This document shows positions 6,942-15,207 of a stretch of 37,886 nt of DNA, piece by piece; the stretch's first letter is position 1, and the number at the start of each line of letters is the position of its first letter. Made by a program: the position numbers and the translations under genes. The stretch is from positions 1 to 37,886 of the forward strand of contig DDWF01000137.1 in assembly GCA_002345845.1 (NCBI GenBank), written 5' to 3'. Below the pieces are notes generated by a model, which searched no databases, was not told the origin of the DNA, and saw nothing but the letters and a program-made list of their open reading frames with translations. This DNA is from Betaproteobacteria bacterium UBA2293. Lineage in GTDB: Bacteria > Pseudomonadota > Gammaproteobacteria > Burkholderiales > Rhodocyclaceae.

Positions 6942-8126
6942 TCAGACCTCCGTCGCGCTATCGGCTTTGGCTTTGTCCTGCTTCGCCTTTTCCAGCTCCT
7001 CGGCCTGATGCGACAGGCCGAGGTTGCGCGTCAGCATCGCCCCGCCCCCGGCCGCCGCCCCGGCCACCGCGGCAAGCAAGGCAGCGGCGCCGAGACTGGC
7101 GCCAGCTCCCTGTTCCTCGACGATGCGCGGCAGGTAGGAGGACGGCTCGATGTTCTTCAGCTTGGCCAGTGCATGGATTGGCTTGGCGAAACCGATGCCT
7201 TCCTCGGTGCAACCGATGCACGGATGGCCGCAAGCCACCGGCCAGGTGCCGGCGCCAGCATCACCAAACAGGATCACCGAGCAGTTGGCGTAGGTTTCCG
7301 GCCCTTTGCAGCCGAGCTTGTACAGGCAGTAACCCTGGCGGTGCCCGACATCACCGAATTCCATGGCGAAGCGGCCGGCGTCGAAATGGGCGCGGCGCTC
7401 GCAGTTCTCGTGGATCAGCCGCGAGTAGGCAAATTTCGGCCGGCCCAGGTGATCGACTTCCGGCAACTTGCCGAAGGTCAGGAAATGCACCACCGTCGAC
7501 AGGAAGTTGTAGGGATTGGGCGGGCAGCCGGGAATGGTCACCACCGGCTTGCCGAGCACCTTGGCCACGCTGGAGGCGCCGGTCGGATTGGGATCGGTCG
7601 ACGGCATGCCGCCCCACGAGGCGCAGGAACCGATGGCGATCACCGCCGCCGCATCGGCGGCGCATTCCTGGAGCAGCTCGATCGCCGTCTTGCCGCCGAT
7701 CTTGCAGTAGATGCCGCCATCCCGGGTCGGAATGGCACCTTCAACGACCAGGATGTACTGACCCTTGTTCTCGGCCATCGCACTCAGGCGGGCGGCCTCG
7801 ACCTGATGGCCGGCGGCGGCGAACAGCGTCTCGTGATAGTCGAGCGAGATGACGTCGAGAATCAGCTTTTCCAAGGTCGGATGCTCGGCGCGCAGCATCG
7901 ATTCGGTACAGCCGGTGCATTCCTGGAAATGCAGCCAGATGACGCTCGGTCGCTTCTTGGTCGCCACCGCTTCGGCAACGGCGGCGTCGGCCCCTTGCGG
8001 CAGGCCCAGCGTCGCCGCCAGGGCGGCACAGAATTGCAGGAATTCCCGGCGCGTCATCGACAGGCGCTCGGCGGCGGCAGAAATGCGTGCGTCGCGCTCG
8101 AGCGCGATCAGATTGGTATTGGCCAT
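6942..8126 (-). CDS. hybO: HybO-type small subunit, standard (oxygen-sensitive) signature
   Basis: Electron-transferring small subunit with three iron-sulfur clusters, first gene of the hyb operon. The 394-residue precursor has the Tat motif MTRREFLQF at residues 24-32 and a C-terminal hydrophobic anchor (GASLGAAALLAAVAGAAAG). The proximal-cluster motif is ECTGC (Cys70, Gly72, Cys73) and the later motif is GSCASWGG (Cys168, Gly173). Both positions that are cysteine in oxygen-tolerant enzymes are glycine here, so the proximal cluster should be an ordinary [4Fe-4S] and the enzyme oxygen-sensitive. Cluster ligands further on (CGHPCIGC, CLYKLGCKGP) are intact. The start has GGGGAGG 3-4 nt upstream, and a sigma-54-type promoter lies about 80 nt upstream. 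Confidence 0.96.
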   Translation of the reverse strand: MANTNLIALERDARISAAAERLSMTRREFLQFCAALAATLGLPQGADAAVAEAVATKKRPSVIWLHFQECTGCTESMLRAEHPTLEKLILDVISLDYHETLFAAAGHQVEAARLSAMAENKGQYILVVEGAIPTRDGGIYCKIGGKTAIELLQECAADAAAVIAIGSCASWGGMPSTDPNPTGASSVAKVLGKPVVTIPGCPPNPYNFLSTVVHFLTFGKLPEVDHLGRPKFAYSRLIHENCERRAHFDAGRFAMEFGDVGHRQGYCLYKLGCKGPETYANCSVILFGDAGAGTWPVACGHPCIGCTEEGIGFAKPIHALAKLKNIEPSSYLPRIVEEQGAGASLGAAALLAAVAGAAAGGGAMLTRNLGLSHQAEELEKAKQDKAKADSATEV

Positions 8127-8207
8127 GACCCTCCCCTCTTGATGGATGTCGGCAAGCGGCCGACCAAGCGTCTCTATTGGGAATCTGGCGTTATGAGGGG
8201 CCTATTT

Positions 8208-8223
8208 AGCAAATAGCGTGCTA
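8208..8223 (-). promoter_or_regulatory. Sigma-54-type -24/-12 promoter of the hyb operon
   Basis: On the minus strand the sequence reads TAGCAC-N5-TTGCT, against the consensus TGGCAC-N5-TTGCA/T. Spacing is exact; the only weak point is A for the first G of the -24 GG pair. It would start RNA near 8197, about 70 nt before hybO. The hup operon has a better copy, and sigma-54 with a HoxA/HupR-type activator is the known mode for several uptake hydrogenases. Confidence 0.6.
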
Positions 8224-8228
8224 GCCGA

Positions 8229-8279
8229 CCGTTGTCTTTTGATTCAATGACATAGTGTCAGAATAGCGATCGACAACGG
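8229..8279. promoter_or_regulatory. 51-bp nested symmetric dyad upstream of hyb promoter
   Basis: CCGTTGTC (8229-8236) and GACAACGG (8272-8279) are exact reverse complements, and TGACA-TAG-TGTCA (8248-8260) lies exactly between them with 11 nt on each side. All arms share the centre at 8254. The dyad ends 6 bp from the -24 element of the hyb promoter, so it could be an operator or a second activator site; it would also form a large hairpin in read-through RNA from hypF. Confidence 0.5.
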
Positions 8280-8287
8280 GTGATTTT

Positions 8288-8306
8288 GTGGAAACTTTAT
8301 TTCCAC
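8288..8306. promoter_or_regulatory. Palindrome GTGGAAA-N5-TTTCCAC, candidate activator site (hyb copy)
   Basis: A perfect 7-bp inverted repeat with a 5-nt centre. Its centre (8297) lies 74 bp upstream of the -24 end of the hyb sigma-54 element. A near-identical palindrome with the same arms and spacer lies upstream of hupS at 19596-19614. It is 33 nt past the hypF stop, but no U tract follows on the minus strand, so a terminator role is less likely than a protein-binding role. Confidence 0.5.
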
Positions 8307-8339
8307 CGCGTCCACTTTCCCGTAAAGCAAACTTCCGCT

Positions 8340-10625
8340 TCAGCTGGCAGCCAGCAGGCTCTGTCGGCCGATCCACGCCTGGCCAAGGGCGATGCCACCA
8401 TCATTAGGGGGTGCCAGCCGGGCTTCCAGCAGACGCAATCCGGCCGCCCCCAGATCCCGGCGCAACGCGCTCATCAACACTGCATTGAGTGCGCAGCCAC
8501 CGGCGACGGCAACGGTCGCCAGCTGCTCGCGCTGCGCCGCGGCGATGATCCACTCGGCCAGGCCGGCGGCGACCGTGGCGTGGAACAGGGCGGCGCCGAA
8601 AGCCGGTTCGCGGCAATTGAGCAGCGCCGGAATCAGCGGCGACAAGTCGAGCAACTGGCCGTCGTCAGCCAAGCGCCAGCCGCCGACCAAGGGTTCGACC
8701 GGGCCGTGGGCGGCGGCCAGGCCTTCCAGTTCCATCGCCGCCTGACCTTCGTACTGCATCTCGGCCCGTCGGCCGAGCAGGCCGGCAGCGGCATCGAACC
8801 AGCGACCGAGGCTGCTGGTCGGCGGGCAACGCAGATTGCGGGCGAGCATGGTCAGCAGCGGCCCGGCTTCGTGTTGCGGGTAGTGCTGCAACAGCCAGCC
8901 GCCAACCCGGTAGCCGAGACCGGCAGCATGCAGCGCCGCCACCGCCATGCGCCAGGGTTCGCGCGCAGCGCGGTCGCCGCCGGGCAGGGGCAGCGTCTGC
9001 AAATGGCCCAGGCGGGTGCAGGCGGCAGCATCGACACGCAGCAGTTCGCCACCCCACAGGCCGCCGTCCGGGCCAAGACCGACACCGTCGATGGCCAGGC
9101 CGAGCAACGGCTCTTCGAGGCGGTGCTCGGCGGCAACGGCAGCAATATGGGCATGGTGATGGCCGACCGCCAATACCGGCACGCCGAGTTCACTGGCCAG
9201 ACGCTGCGCCAGGTGGGTCGAGGGGTAATCCGGGTGCAGGTCGTGCACGATCAGTTCCGGACGCGCCGCCAGGATCACCGGCAGGTGGGCCGCCATCTCC
9301 TCGAGGAAACCGATGGCGGCAACGTTGTCGAGGCTGCCGATATGCTGCGACAGCCAGGCGGCATCGTCCTTGACCAGGCACAGGGTGTTCTTCAGGAAAC
9401 CGCCAAAGGCCAGCACGCAGGGGCCATCGCCGGCCAACGGGATGGGCAGCGGCACGTAGCCGCGGGCGCGGCGAATGAACACCGGCCCCGGCTTGATCAC
9501 CGAATCGTCGCAACGGACGACGATGTCGCGATCGTGCACCAGGTAGGCGTCAGCGATGCCGGCCAGTCTTTCCAGCGCCTCGTCGTTACCGATGACCAGT
9601 GGCTCGCCGTGTGGATTGGCGCTGGTCATCACCAGCAGCAGCTCTGATGTTTCGGCGAGCCAGGCAGTGCCGGCCGGACGGCCGGCGGCTTCGTGCCAGA
9701 GCAGCAGATGCAACGGCGTCGCCGGCAGCATCGCACCGAGCCAGGCCAGGCCGGGAGCCACGCCGGGCAGCTCGGTGCTGGCCTTGGGACACAGCACCAC
9801 GGGCGCTGCTGCCGAACGTAGTAGCGCTTCGGCGTCACCGTCGATACCGGCATACGCCGCCAGCGACTGCGGATTCAGGCCCATCACCGCGAACGGCTTG
9901 GCCTCGCGCTGCTTGCGCTGGCGCAGCTCGGCCACCGCTGCCGCGTTGCGCGCATCGCAAGCGAGATGGAAACCGCCCAGCCCCTTGATGACAACAATGC
10001 TTCCAGCATGAAGCAGAGCCAGCGTCGTCGCCAGCGGATCGCCGGCCAGCGGCTGGCCGACAGCATCGAGCAGGCGCAGTTGCGGGCCGCAGTCCGGGCA
10101 ACAGGTGGTCTCGGCATGGAAACGGCGGTCGGCGGGCGCCGTGTATTCCTCGGCGCACGGCGTACAGAGCGGAAAGGCGGCCAGGCTGGTGCGTGTCCGG
10201 TCATAGGGAATGCCGCGGCTGACCGTGTAGCGCGGACCGCAATGGGTGCAGGTGGTGAACGGATAGCGCCAGCGGCGGCCGGCCGGATCGCAAAGATCGG
10301 CGATGCACTCGGGACAGATCGCCGCATCGGGACCGATGGCGGTGCTGACCACGCCGCTCAGGCTGTCGAGGATGGCAAAACCCTTGTCAACGTGGGTGTC
10401 GCCCGCTTCCTCGACGATGGCATCGATGCGCGCCAGCGGCGGCGCTTCCTTTGGCAGGCGGGCGAGGAATTCGTCCAGGCGCTGACCGGTGACGGCAATG
10501 CTGACCCCGGCCCCGTCGTTGCGCACCCAGCCATCGAGCCCGAGTTCATTGGCCAGCCGCCAGACGTATGGCCGGAAGCCGACGCCCTGGACGAGGCCGC
10601 GAACGCTCAGACGCCGGCCGCTCAC
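8340..10625 (-). CDS. hypF: HypF, carbamoyltransferase that makes the cyanide ligands
   Basis: HypF converts carbamoyl phosphate and ATP to a carbamoyl adenylate and transfers the carbamoyl group to HypE, the first step towards the CN ligands. The 761 residues show the full domain set: acylphosphatase at 1-90 ([11 protein letters not shown]), a two-zinc-finger region with CPEC 104-107, Cys126/129, Cys154/157 and Cys176/179, a YrdC-like domain around 200-370, and a Kae1-like domain with HHHAH in the second half. The length is normal. The GTG start overlaps the hypB stop (GTGA). It is the last gene of the hup transcript. Its partner HypE is not in this window. Confidence 0.96.
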   Translation of the reverse strand: MSGRRLSVRGLVQGVGFRPYVWRLANELGLDGWVRNDGAGVSIAVTGQRLDEFLARLPKEAPPLARIDAIVEEAGDTHVDKGFAILDSLSGVVSTAIGPDAAICPECIADLCDPAGRRWRYPFTTCTHCGPRYTVSRGIPYDRTRTSLAAFPLCTPCAEEYTAPADRRFHAETTCCPDCGPQLRLLDAVGQPLAGDPLATTLALLHAGSIVVIKGLGGFHLACDARNAAAVAELRQRKQREAKPFAVMGLNPQSLAAYAGIDGDAEALLRSAAAPVVLCPKASTELPGVAPGLAWLGAMLPATPLHLLLWHEAAGRPAGTAWLAETSELLLVMTSANPHGEPLVIGNDEALERLAGIADAYLVHDRDIVVRCDDSVIKPGPVFIRRARGYVPLPIPLAGDGPCVLAFGGFLKNTLCLVKDDAAWLSQHIGSLDNVAAIGFLEEMAAHLPVILAARPELIVHDLHPDYPSTHLAQRLASELGVPVLAVGHHHAHIAAVAAEHRLEEPLLGLAIDGVGLGPDGGLWGGELLRVDAAACTRLGHLQTLPLPGGDRAAREPWRMAVAALHAAGLGYRVGGWLLQHYPQHEAGPLLTMLARNLRCPPTSSLGRWFDAAAGLLGRRAEMQYEGQAAMELEGLAAAHGPVEPLVGGWRLADDGQLLDLSPLIPALLNCREPAFGAALFHATVAAGLAEWIIAAAQREQLATVAVAGGCALNAVLMSALRRDLGAAGLRLLEARLAPPNDGGIALGQAWIGRQSLLAAS

Positions 10626-11683
10626 TTGGCGGCCAGCTGCCGCTCCAGTTCAACCACCCTTCGCTTCAACGCATCGACCGTTTCCGAGCGCTTGCCGCGC
10701 TGGGCTTCGAGGCCGGAGGTGATCCAGTCGATCCAGGCGCTCATGCCCTCGCCGCGGGTGGCCGAAACGCGGAACACGGTCAGGTTCGGGTTGACCTGAC
10801 GAGCGTTGGCTTCGGCCAGGTCTGCATCGAACTCGAGGTAGGGCAGCAGGTCGCATTTGTTGAGCAACAGGATGTCGGCAGCGCGGAACATGTCCGGGTA
10901 TTTCAGCGGCTTGTCCTCGCCCTCGGTGACCGAGAGGATGGCCACCTTGTGGTGCTCGCCGAGATCGAAGGCGGCCGGGCAGACCAGGTTGCCGACGTTT
11001 TCGATGAGGAACAGCGACTCCTCGGCCGGCTGCAGGCGCTCGATGGCCTGGCCGACCATGTGGCCGTCAAGGTGGCAGCCCTTGCCGGTGTTGATCTGCA
11101 GCGCCGGCACGCCGGTGGCGCGAATGCGCTCGGCGTCGTTGGAGGTCTGTTGATCGCCCTCGACAACGCAGATGGCGACCCGTTCCTTGAGCAGTTCGAT
11201 GGTCTTGACCAGCAGCGTGGTCTTGCCGGAGCCTGGGCTGGACACCAGGTTCAGCGCGAAGATGCCGCGATCGTCAAAGAGATTGCGGTTCTTGGCCGCA
11301 TAGCCGTTGTTCTTGCTCAGGATGTCCTGCTCGATCTGCACCATGCGCGCCTGGCTCATGCCCGGCACATGGGCGCGGGCCGGGCCGTTGCCATAATCGA
11401 GATCACCGCCGAGCGCCGGCTGATGCTGGTGCTCGCCCTCGTAGCCATGCGTATGCACGTGCTCGCCGTCATGGCTGTGGGCGTGGCTGTGTTCGCGGCC
11501 GTCGGCGTGGTGATGGGTGTGGGAATGGACGCCGAGCGGCGCGTCGTCGTGGGCATGGGCGTGCTCGTCGGTGTGTTCATGCGTGTGGGTATGCACCGTA
11601 CCATCGGCATGCACATGGGTATGGACATGGCCATCGCCCTCGATCTTCACTTCACCTTCACCGCAGCCGCAAACCGTACACAT
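10622..11683 (-). CDS. hypB: HypB, nickel-inserting GTPase with long His-rich region
   Basis: HypB is the GTPase that, with HypA, delivers nickel to the large-subunit precursor. The 353-residue protein starts [11 protein letters not shown], giving the N-terminal CxxCGC high-affinity nickel motif. A histidine-rich stretch at about residues 19-87 has roughly 25 histidines, a feature linked to nickel storage in rhizobial HypB (nickelin). The GTPase domain follows: P-loop SSPGSGKTT, the switch/metal region [18 protein letters not shown], and NKCD. The C-terminus is a short coiled-coil-like tail. AAGGAG lies 6 nt before the ATG and hypA ends 17 nt upstream. Confidence 0.97.
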   Translation of the reverse strand: MCTVCGCGEGEVKIEGDGHVHTHVHADGTVHTHTHEHTDEHAHAHDDAPLGVHSHTHHHADGREHSHAHSHDGEHVHTHGYEGEHQHQPALGGDLDYGNGPARAHVPGMSQARMVQIEQDILSKNNGYAAKNRNLFDDRGIFALNLVSSPGSGKTTLLVKTIELLKERVAICVVEGDQQTSNDAERIRATGVPALQINTGKGCHLDGHMVGQAIERLQPAEESLFLIENVGNLVCPAAFDLGEHHKVAILSVTEGEDKPLKYPDMFRAADILLLNKCDLLPYLEFDADLAEANARQVNPNLTVFRVSATRGEGMSAWIDWITSGLEAQRGKRSETVDALKRRVVELERQLAAK

Positions 11684-11700
11684 CGTCGTCTCCTTGTCGC

Positions 11701-12042
11701 CTACTCGATTTCTATTTCCTTGACCCGCATCTCGGTGCCGCCGGTCGGCTGCACCTGGTAACTACCGCACTGCGGACAGGCGCCGAAACTCTCCGTCATC
11801 GGTACCGTCGTCGCGCACGGCATGCACCAGCCACTGCCCGGCACGGCGAGAATTTCCAGCGCCGCGCCGTGGGCGATGCCGCCGTGTGTCACCGCCTCGA
11901 AGCAGAAGCGCAGTGCTTCCGGCTCGACCGAGGATAGCTGGCCGATCTCCAGAACCACCAGCTTAACCCTTTGCGCCCCTTCGCGCTGCGCCGTGTCCTC
12001 GACCAGTTGCAACACGCCTTCGGCCAGCGACATTTCATGCAT
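11701..12042 (-). CDS. hypA: HypA, nickel metallochaperone
   Basis: A 113-residue nickel-binding protein that partners HypB. It begins MHEMSLAEG with His2, the nickel ligand of the family, and has a zinc site made of two CxxC pairs (WCMPC and CPQC) separated by about a dozen residues. The length is typical. Its start lies 8 nt inside the end of hupK, so translation is coupled. The products of this single hypAB pair would serve both hydrogenases, because no second pair is present in the window. Confidence 0.96.
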   Translation of the reverse strand: MHEMSLAEGVLQLVEDTAQREGAQRVKLVVLEIGQLSSVEPEALRFCFEAVTHGGIAHGAALEILAVPGSGWCMPCATTVPMTESFGACPQCGSYQVQPTGGTEMRVKEIEIE

Positions 12043-12922
12043 CTTGCAGCTCCAGCGAATAGGGCAGGCAGGGATCGAGGGCCAGCACGGCCAGATTCAG
12101 CGCCTGCCGCGCCGCCTCCATCGAGGCGTAGCTGCGCTCGCCGAGAATTTGTTCGAGCGCCAGCGCGTCGGCGAACAGCGCATCGGTCGGCGCCCACAAC
12201 TTGTAACTGACGATGCGCCCGTCGTCGACATGCGCTGCGTGGGTCAGCACACCGCGTGACGTCAGCGTCTGGCCGACCCCCCAGCCCCTGCCGCCGGCGG
12301 CGGCCACCGGATAGGGCGTGCCGGCAACGATGGCGGCAGCGGCCATCTCGGCCTCGGCCAGGCGCCGGCGACAGGCGGCGGCAACCGACGGCGGGGACAG
12401 CGCGGCAGGCCGCTGATCGACGTTACCCTGCCAGTAATCGAGCCACGCCGCCGGCGCCAGTCGCGGCTCCAGCCCCGCACCGCCCTCGTCGAGGCGGGCC
12501 AGACAGGCAGCCGCCTGAACGCGCGCCACCTTGAGCACGGCCTGCATGCGCAGCAGGCAATCGTCGTCGCCACGGGCCGCCCGCCAGGCGACGAAGGCGT
12601 CGCGGGCGTCGGGCAGACCGAGGGCCGGCGGCCAGTCGAGCAGCAGGCGCCAGAGGCTCTCGTGCAGCATTTCGCCCCACAGCTCGCCATCATCCACCGG
12701 CCGCCGCTCGGTACCTTCGGCCGCCGACAGCGCCGCCTGCGCAGCGGCGCGCTGGGCATGGGCGCAGAGGGTGAACAGATAGGGCACGGCCTTGACCACG
12801 GCTTCCGGAATCTGCTGATGAAAGAGCATGGTCACCGGCGGCCGCTGCAGGTTCACCGTCAGATCCAGCAGCCGCCCCGCACTCAAGCGGGCGCTCACCG
12901 TCAGCAGGCCGGCGGAACTCAT
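12035..12922 (-). CDS. hupK: HupK, hydrogenase assembly protein related to the large subunit
   Basis: A 295-residue HupK/HoxV-type accessory protein. In rhizobia HupK takes part in making or transferring the Fe(CN)2CO group under air. The identification rests on length, on position between hupJ and hypA, and on large-subunit-like fragments: LTVNLQRPPVTMLF near the start, GRGWGVGQTLTSRGVLTHAAHVDDGRI in the C-terminal third, and a final [13 protein letters not shown] that echoes the DPCLACxxH end of the true large subunits with the second cysteine replaced by tyrosine. ATGA overlap with hupJ. It is part of the hupGHIJK set found with oxygen-tolerant enzymes. Confidence 0.88.
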   Translation of the reverse strand: MSSAGLLTVSARLSAGRLLDLTVNLQRPPVTMLFHQQIPEAVVKAVPYLFTLCAHAQRAAAQAALSAAEGTERRPVDDGELWGEMLHESLWRLLLDWPPALGLPDARDAFVAWRAARGDDDCLLRMQAVLKVARVQAAACLARLDEGGAGLEPRLAPAAWLDYWQGNVDQRPAALSPPSVAAACRRRLAEAEMAAAAIVAGTPYPVAAAGGRGWGVGQTLTSRGVLTHAAHVDDGRIVSYKLWAPTDALFADALALEQILGERSYASMEAARQALNLAVLALDPCLPYSLELQDA

Positions 12923-13386
12923 CGCGCCAGGCCGAGGAAGGCCCTTCGTCCGGCCAGTGCCTGGGGTGCCGGAGCGGCCAGCGGGGCGGCGAACAGCGCT
13001 TCGTCGGCGGCCAGCGCCGTCAGCCGCGCCTGTTCATGGCTGGCGAATTCGAGCGCCGGAGAAAACAGCGAACACAGGTGATAGGTACCGATGCTCGCCT
13101 CTTCGGCGACGATGAACTCATAGGTGCCGGAGGGAAAGTGCCAGTCGTGCTTGCTGCCGGCGGCCAGTTGCGGCCAGGTAGCGTCTTCACCCGGCAGGCA
13201 GAGCAGGTTGATCGCCCACGGGGTGATGGTCAGACCGGCCCAGTGACCCTCGGCGGTACGGCGGAAGGGCAGCACCTCAACCAGCAGCGCCGGATTGCAG
13301 ATGGCCAGGCCGGCCATGCGTGTCGCCGCGATGACGGCAAAAGCCTGCTGCAGCGTCGGCGCCGGATCGGCTGACCAAACCTTCAT
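12919..13386 (-). CDS. hupJ: HupJ, HybE-family hydrogenase assembly protein
   Basis: A 155-residue protein related to HybE at 1647-2189. Both share the family core: here ICNPALLVEVLPFRRTAEGHWAGLTITPWAINLLCLPG, followed by the FPSGTYEFIVAEEASIGTYHLCSLFSPALEF region. I start it at the ATG at 13386 (MKVWSADPAP), where ATGA overlaps the hupI stop; the longer open frame upstream reads through hupI in another frame. In some bacteria HupI and HupJ are fused into one rubredoxin-HybE protein (HoxT-like arrangements), which fits their coupling here. Probable role: assembly of HupS/HupL before Tat export. Confidence 0.9.
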   Translation of the reverse strand: MKVWSADPAPTLQQAFAVIAATRMAGLAICNPALLVEVLPFRRTAEGHWAGLTITPWAINLLCLPGEDATWPQLAAGSKHDWHFPSGTYEFIVAEEASIGTYHLCSLFSPALEFASHEQARLTALAADEALFAAPLAAPAPQALAGRRAFLGLAR

Positions 13387-13583
13387 TCGCCCAACACCAT
13401 GAACTTGTGGCGCGGGGCATCGCAGCCCGGACAGCACCAGTCGTCCGGCAGTTCGGCGAATGGTGTGCCGGGCGCAATGCCGCGGCTGTCGTCGCCGACG
13501 GCCGGGTCGTACACCCACCAGCAGATGCCGCACTCCAGCCTGTCCTGCGGCCCGACATCGAGAAAGGAACCTTCGAAACGCAT
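13383..13583 (-). CDS. hupI: HupI, hydrogenase-associated rubredoxin
   Basis: A 66-residue rubredoxin. One iron is bound by two cysteine pairs, CGICWWVYDPAVGD and WCCPGCDAP (Cys in CxxC, then CPGC). The typical rubredoxin phrases Y-D-P-A-x-G-D and GTPFAELPDDWCCPGC are present. Rubredoxins in hup operons are thought to support redox steps in small-subunit assembly under oxygen. The gene begins 9 nt after hupH and its stop overlaps the hupJ start. Confidence 0.95.
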   Translation of the reverse strand: MRFEGSFLDVGPQDRLECGICWWVYDPAVGDDSRGIAPGTPFAELPDDWCCPGCDAPRHKFMVLGE

Positions 13584-13592
13584 GCGTCCAGC

Positions 13593-14453
13593 CTATACAG
13601 GCTCGGCCAGCATGTCGAGATATTCGCGCAGGCGCTCCAGCGAGTCGGCAAAATCCTCGTCGGCGGCCAGCGCCACTTCCGGCATGGCGACGACTTCGAT
13701 GGAATTGAGGATCAGCGTGTCCATGCTGTTGAAGTACTGCACCCACCAAACGTTGTGCAGGCGCGTGCTGGTGATCCGGCAGTTGCCGTAGCCGCGCGAC
13801 AGGATCGACACCTCGCGGTGGCCGAGCCAGCCGTAGAGGGTATCCAGATCGGCATCGCTGACCGGCAGCAGGGTCAGGTTGATGACATGGGCTGCCTCGC
13901 CGGCTTGCCAGGAGGCGGCCTGCTGGCGGATTTCCTCGACCAGCGGCGGCGCGTTCATGCAGCCCGCCGGGTAGGCCGGCGCCGGCAGGTCGGCCGTCGC
14001 CGTCTGCTGCATGGCGGTGCCAAGCACCGGCGGGATAGCACCGGTTTCCAGACGATCGACCAGGAAACGGCCATCGTCAGCCACCTCCAGCACCCGCCAG
14101 AGGCCGGCGAAGGCGGTTTCCTGGACGCGCCAGTGACGCGGCGCGGTGGTGAAGGCGCTGACCTCGCCGAAGCCGAGCGACTGGTTGATCACCTCGCGCA
14201 CGGCCGGCGGCTGGGCCAGCAGGTCGACTTGCACGCCGGCGGTGAAGCCCTGTTTCTCCAGACGCTCGAGCAACTTGCCCAGCAGCTCGCTGGCGGCGGC
14301 GAGCACCTCGGGCGCCATATCATCCGGCAGGCGCGGCGCGGCGAAGCTCTGCATCTGCGGCAGCGGCAGATAGGCCGGCGCTTCGTCGCCCTGCGAGCCT
14401 GGGCCCATGGCGACGACGGAAATCGGGAAGGGACGCATTGTGCTCGGGTTCAT
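13593..14453 (-). CDS. hupH: HupH/HyaF, hydrogenase expression/assembly protein
   Basis: A 286-residue HupH/HyaF protein. The N-terminus RPFPISVVAMGPGSQ is the family hallmark, and the C-terminal part has the second hallmark region VLSRGYGNCRITSTRLHNVWWVQYFN (given as ILSRGYGNC and NVWWVQYFNSMD). HyaF and HupH act on the assembly of oxygen-tolerant small or large subunits; the biochemical step is not settled. The ATG overlaps the hupG stop (ATGA). A start five codons later (MRPFPIS) is possible. Confidence 0.92.
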   Translation of the reverse strand: MNPSTMRPFPISVVAMGPGSQGDEAPAYLPLPQMQSFAAPRLPDDMAPEVLAAASELLGKLLERLEKQGFTAGVQVDLLAQPPAVREVINQSLGFGEVSAFTTAPRHWRVQETAFAGLWRVLEVADDGRFLVDRLETGAIPPVLGTAMQQTATADLPAPAYPAGCMNAPPLVEEIRQQAASWQAGEAAHVINLTLLPVSDADLDTLYGWLGHREVSILSRGYGNCRITSTRLHNVWWVQYFNSMDTLILNSIEVVAMPEVALAADEDFADSLERLREYLDMLAEPV

Positions 14454-14908
14454 GCGCAGGCTCCTTGCGGATTGGCGGCAATCACGGCGATACCGATCGG
14501 CTTCGGCCGGGCCGGGCCATTGAGCAGTTCGGTAATCTCGACCTGGTATTCGCGCCAGTCGCGGATGCCGTTGAGGCTGCCGAGATAGGCGCCATCGCGC
14601 AGGAAGACGACCGCCGGCGGCCGGGCGATGCCGAATTTTTGTTGCAGGACAGCCGTCACATCCGGACCGGCGACCTGGCGGACGATGGCGTCGCCGAGCG
14701 GTTTCAGCGCTTCCGACAGAATCACGCAGGCATCAAGCACTTCCAGATTGCGCTGCGGGTCTTCGGTCAGCAGCAGGGCGCAGAGGCCGGCAGGAAACTC
14801 GCCGGCAGCGTCGCTGACGCGCTGGAAGCCGTGCTTTTGCTGCAGGCGGCCGATGGCCGTTTCCAGGCGATCGAGCGCAGTCGCTCCGGGGGCAAATTGC
14901 TGGCTCAT
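14450..14908 (-). CDS. hupG: HupG/HyaE, thioredoxin-fold hydrogenase chaperone
   Basis: A 152-residue HyaE/HupG-family protein: a thioredoxin-like fold without the catalytic CxxC pair. The phrase GIARPPAVVFLRDGAYLGSLNGIRDWREY matches the second half of the family. In E. coli HyaE binds the Tat-bearing precursor of the Hyd-1 small subunit and acts as a specific chaperone, so HupS is the expected partner. The start overlaps the hupF stop and the end overlaps hupH. Confidence 0.9.
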   Translation of the reverse strand: MSQQFAPGATALDRLETAIGRLQQKHGFQRVSDAAGEFPAGLCALLLTEDPQRNLEVLDACVILSEALKPLGDAIVRQVAGPDVTAVLQQKFGIARPPAVVFLRDGAYLGSLNGIRDWREYQVEITELLNGPARPKPIGIAVIAANPQGACA

Positions 14909-15207
14909 GCTGGTTTCATCCTCAGGAAATCGGGCAGTTGGGGTTCGCGGTCGAGATCGGCGAAGAAGGCCGAAAAGTCGGTGGCACCGCCCTCGGCGGC
15001 GGCCAGGGCAGAGAGCGCCGCGTCGATGGCGGCAGCCCGTTCGGCGGGAATGACCTCACGGGCGGCACCGAGAAAACCGAGCAGCCAGGTGCCCGGCGGC
15101 TGTTCGCCGACCAGGCTGATGTCGATGCGGACTTCGCCGTCGCGACTGGCGCAGCGGGCGAAATGTTCGCCGCACTCGAGCACCTGGAAGGGAATGCCGA
15201 GGCACAT
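14905..15207 (-). CDS. hupF: HupF, HypC-family chaperone of the Hup hydrogenase
   Basis: A 100-residue HypC/HupF-family protein starting MCLGIPFQVLEC with the conserved Cys2. It has the HupF-type long tail (ending PQLPDFLRMKPA) and phenylalanine at the HypC histidine position. It begins directly after the hupD stop and overlaps hupG. Its sibling at 2186-2461 sits in the same place in the hyb operon, so each hydrogenase has its own HupF while HypC at 1343 is probably shared. Confidence 0.92.
   Translation of the reverse strand: MCLGIPFQVLECGEHFARCASRDGEVRIDISLVGEQPPGTWLLGFLGAAREVIPAERAAAIDAALSALAAAEGGATDFSAFFADLDREPQLPDFLRMKPA

Noticed and set aside
8239..8247. TTGATTCAA as an FNR half-site pair upstream of hybO
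   Set aside because: The spacer between TTGA and TCAA is 1 nt instead of the 6 nt expected for an FNR palindrome, so it does not fit.
8288..8306. Reading the GTGGAAA/TTTCCAC hairpin as the hypF terminator
   Set aside because: No U tract follows on the minus strand, and a matching palindrome occurs upstream of hupS where there is no gene end in that orientation.
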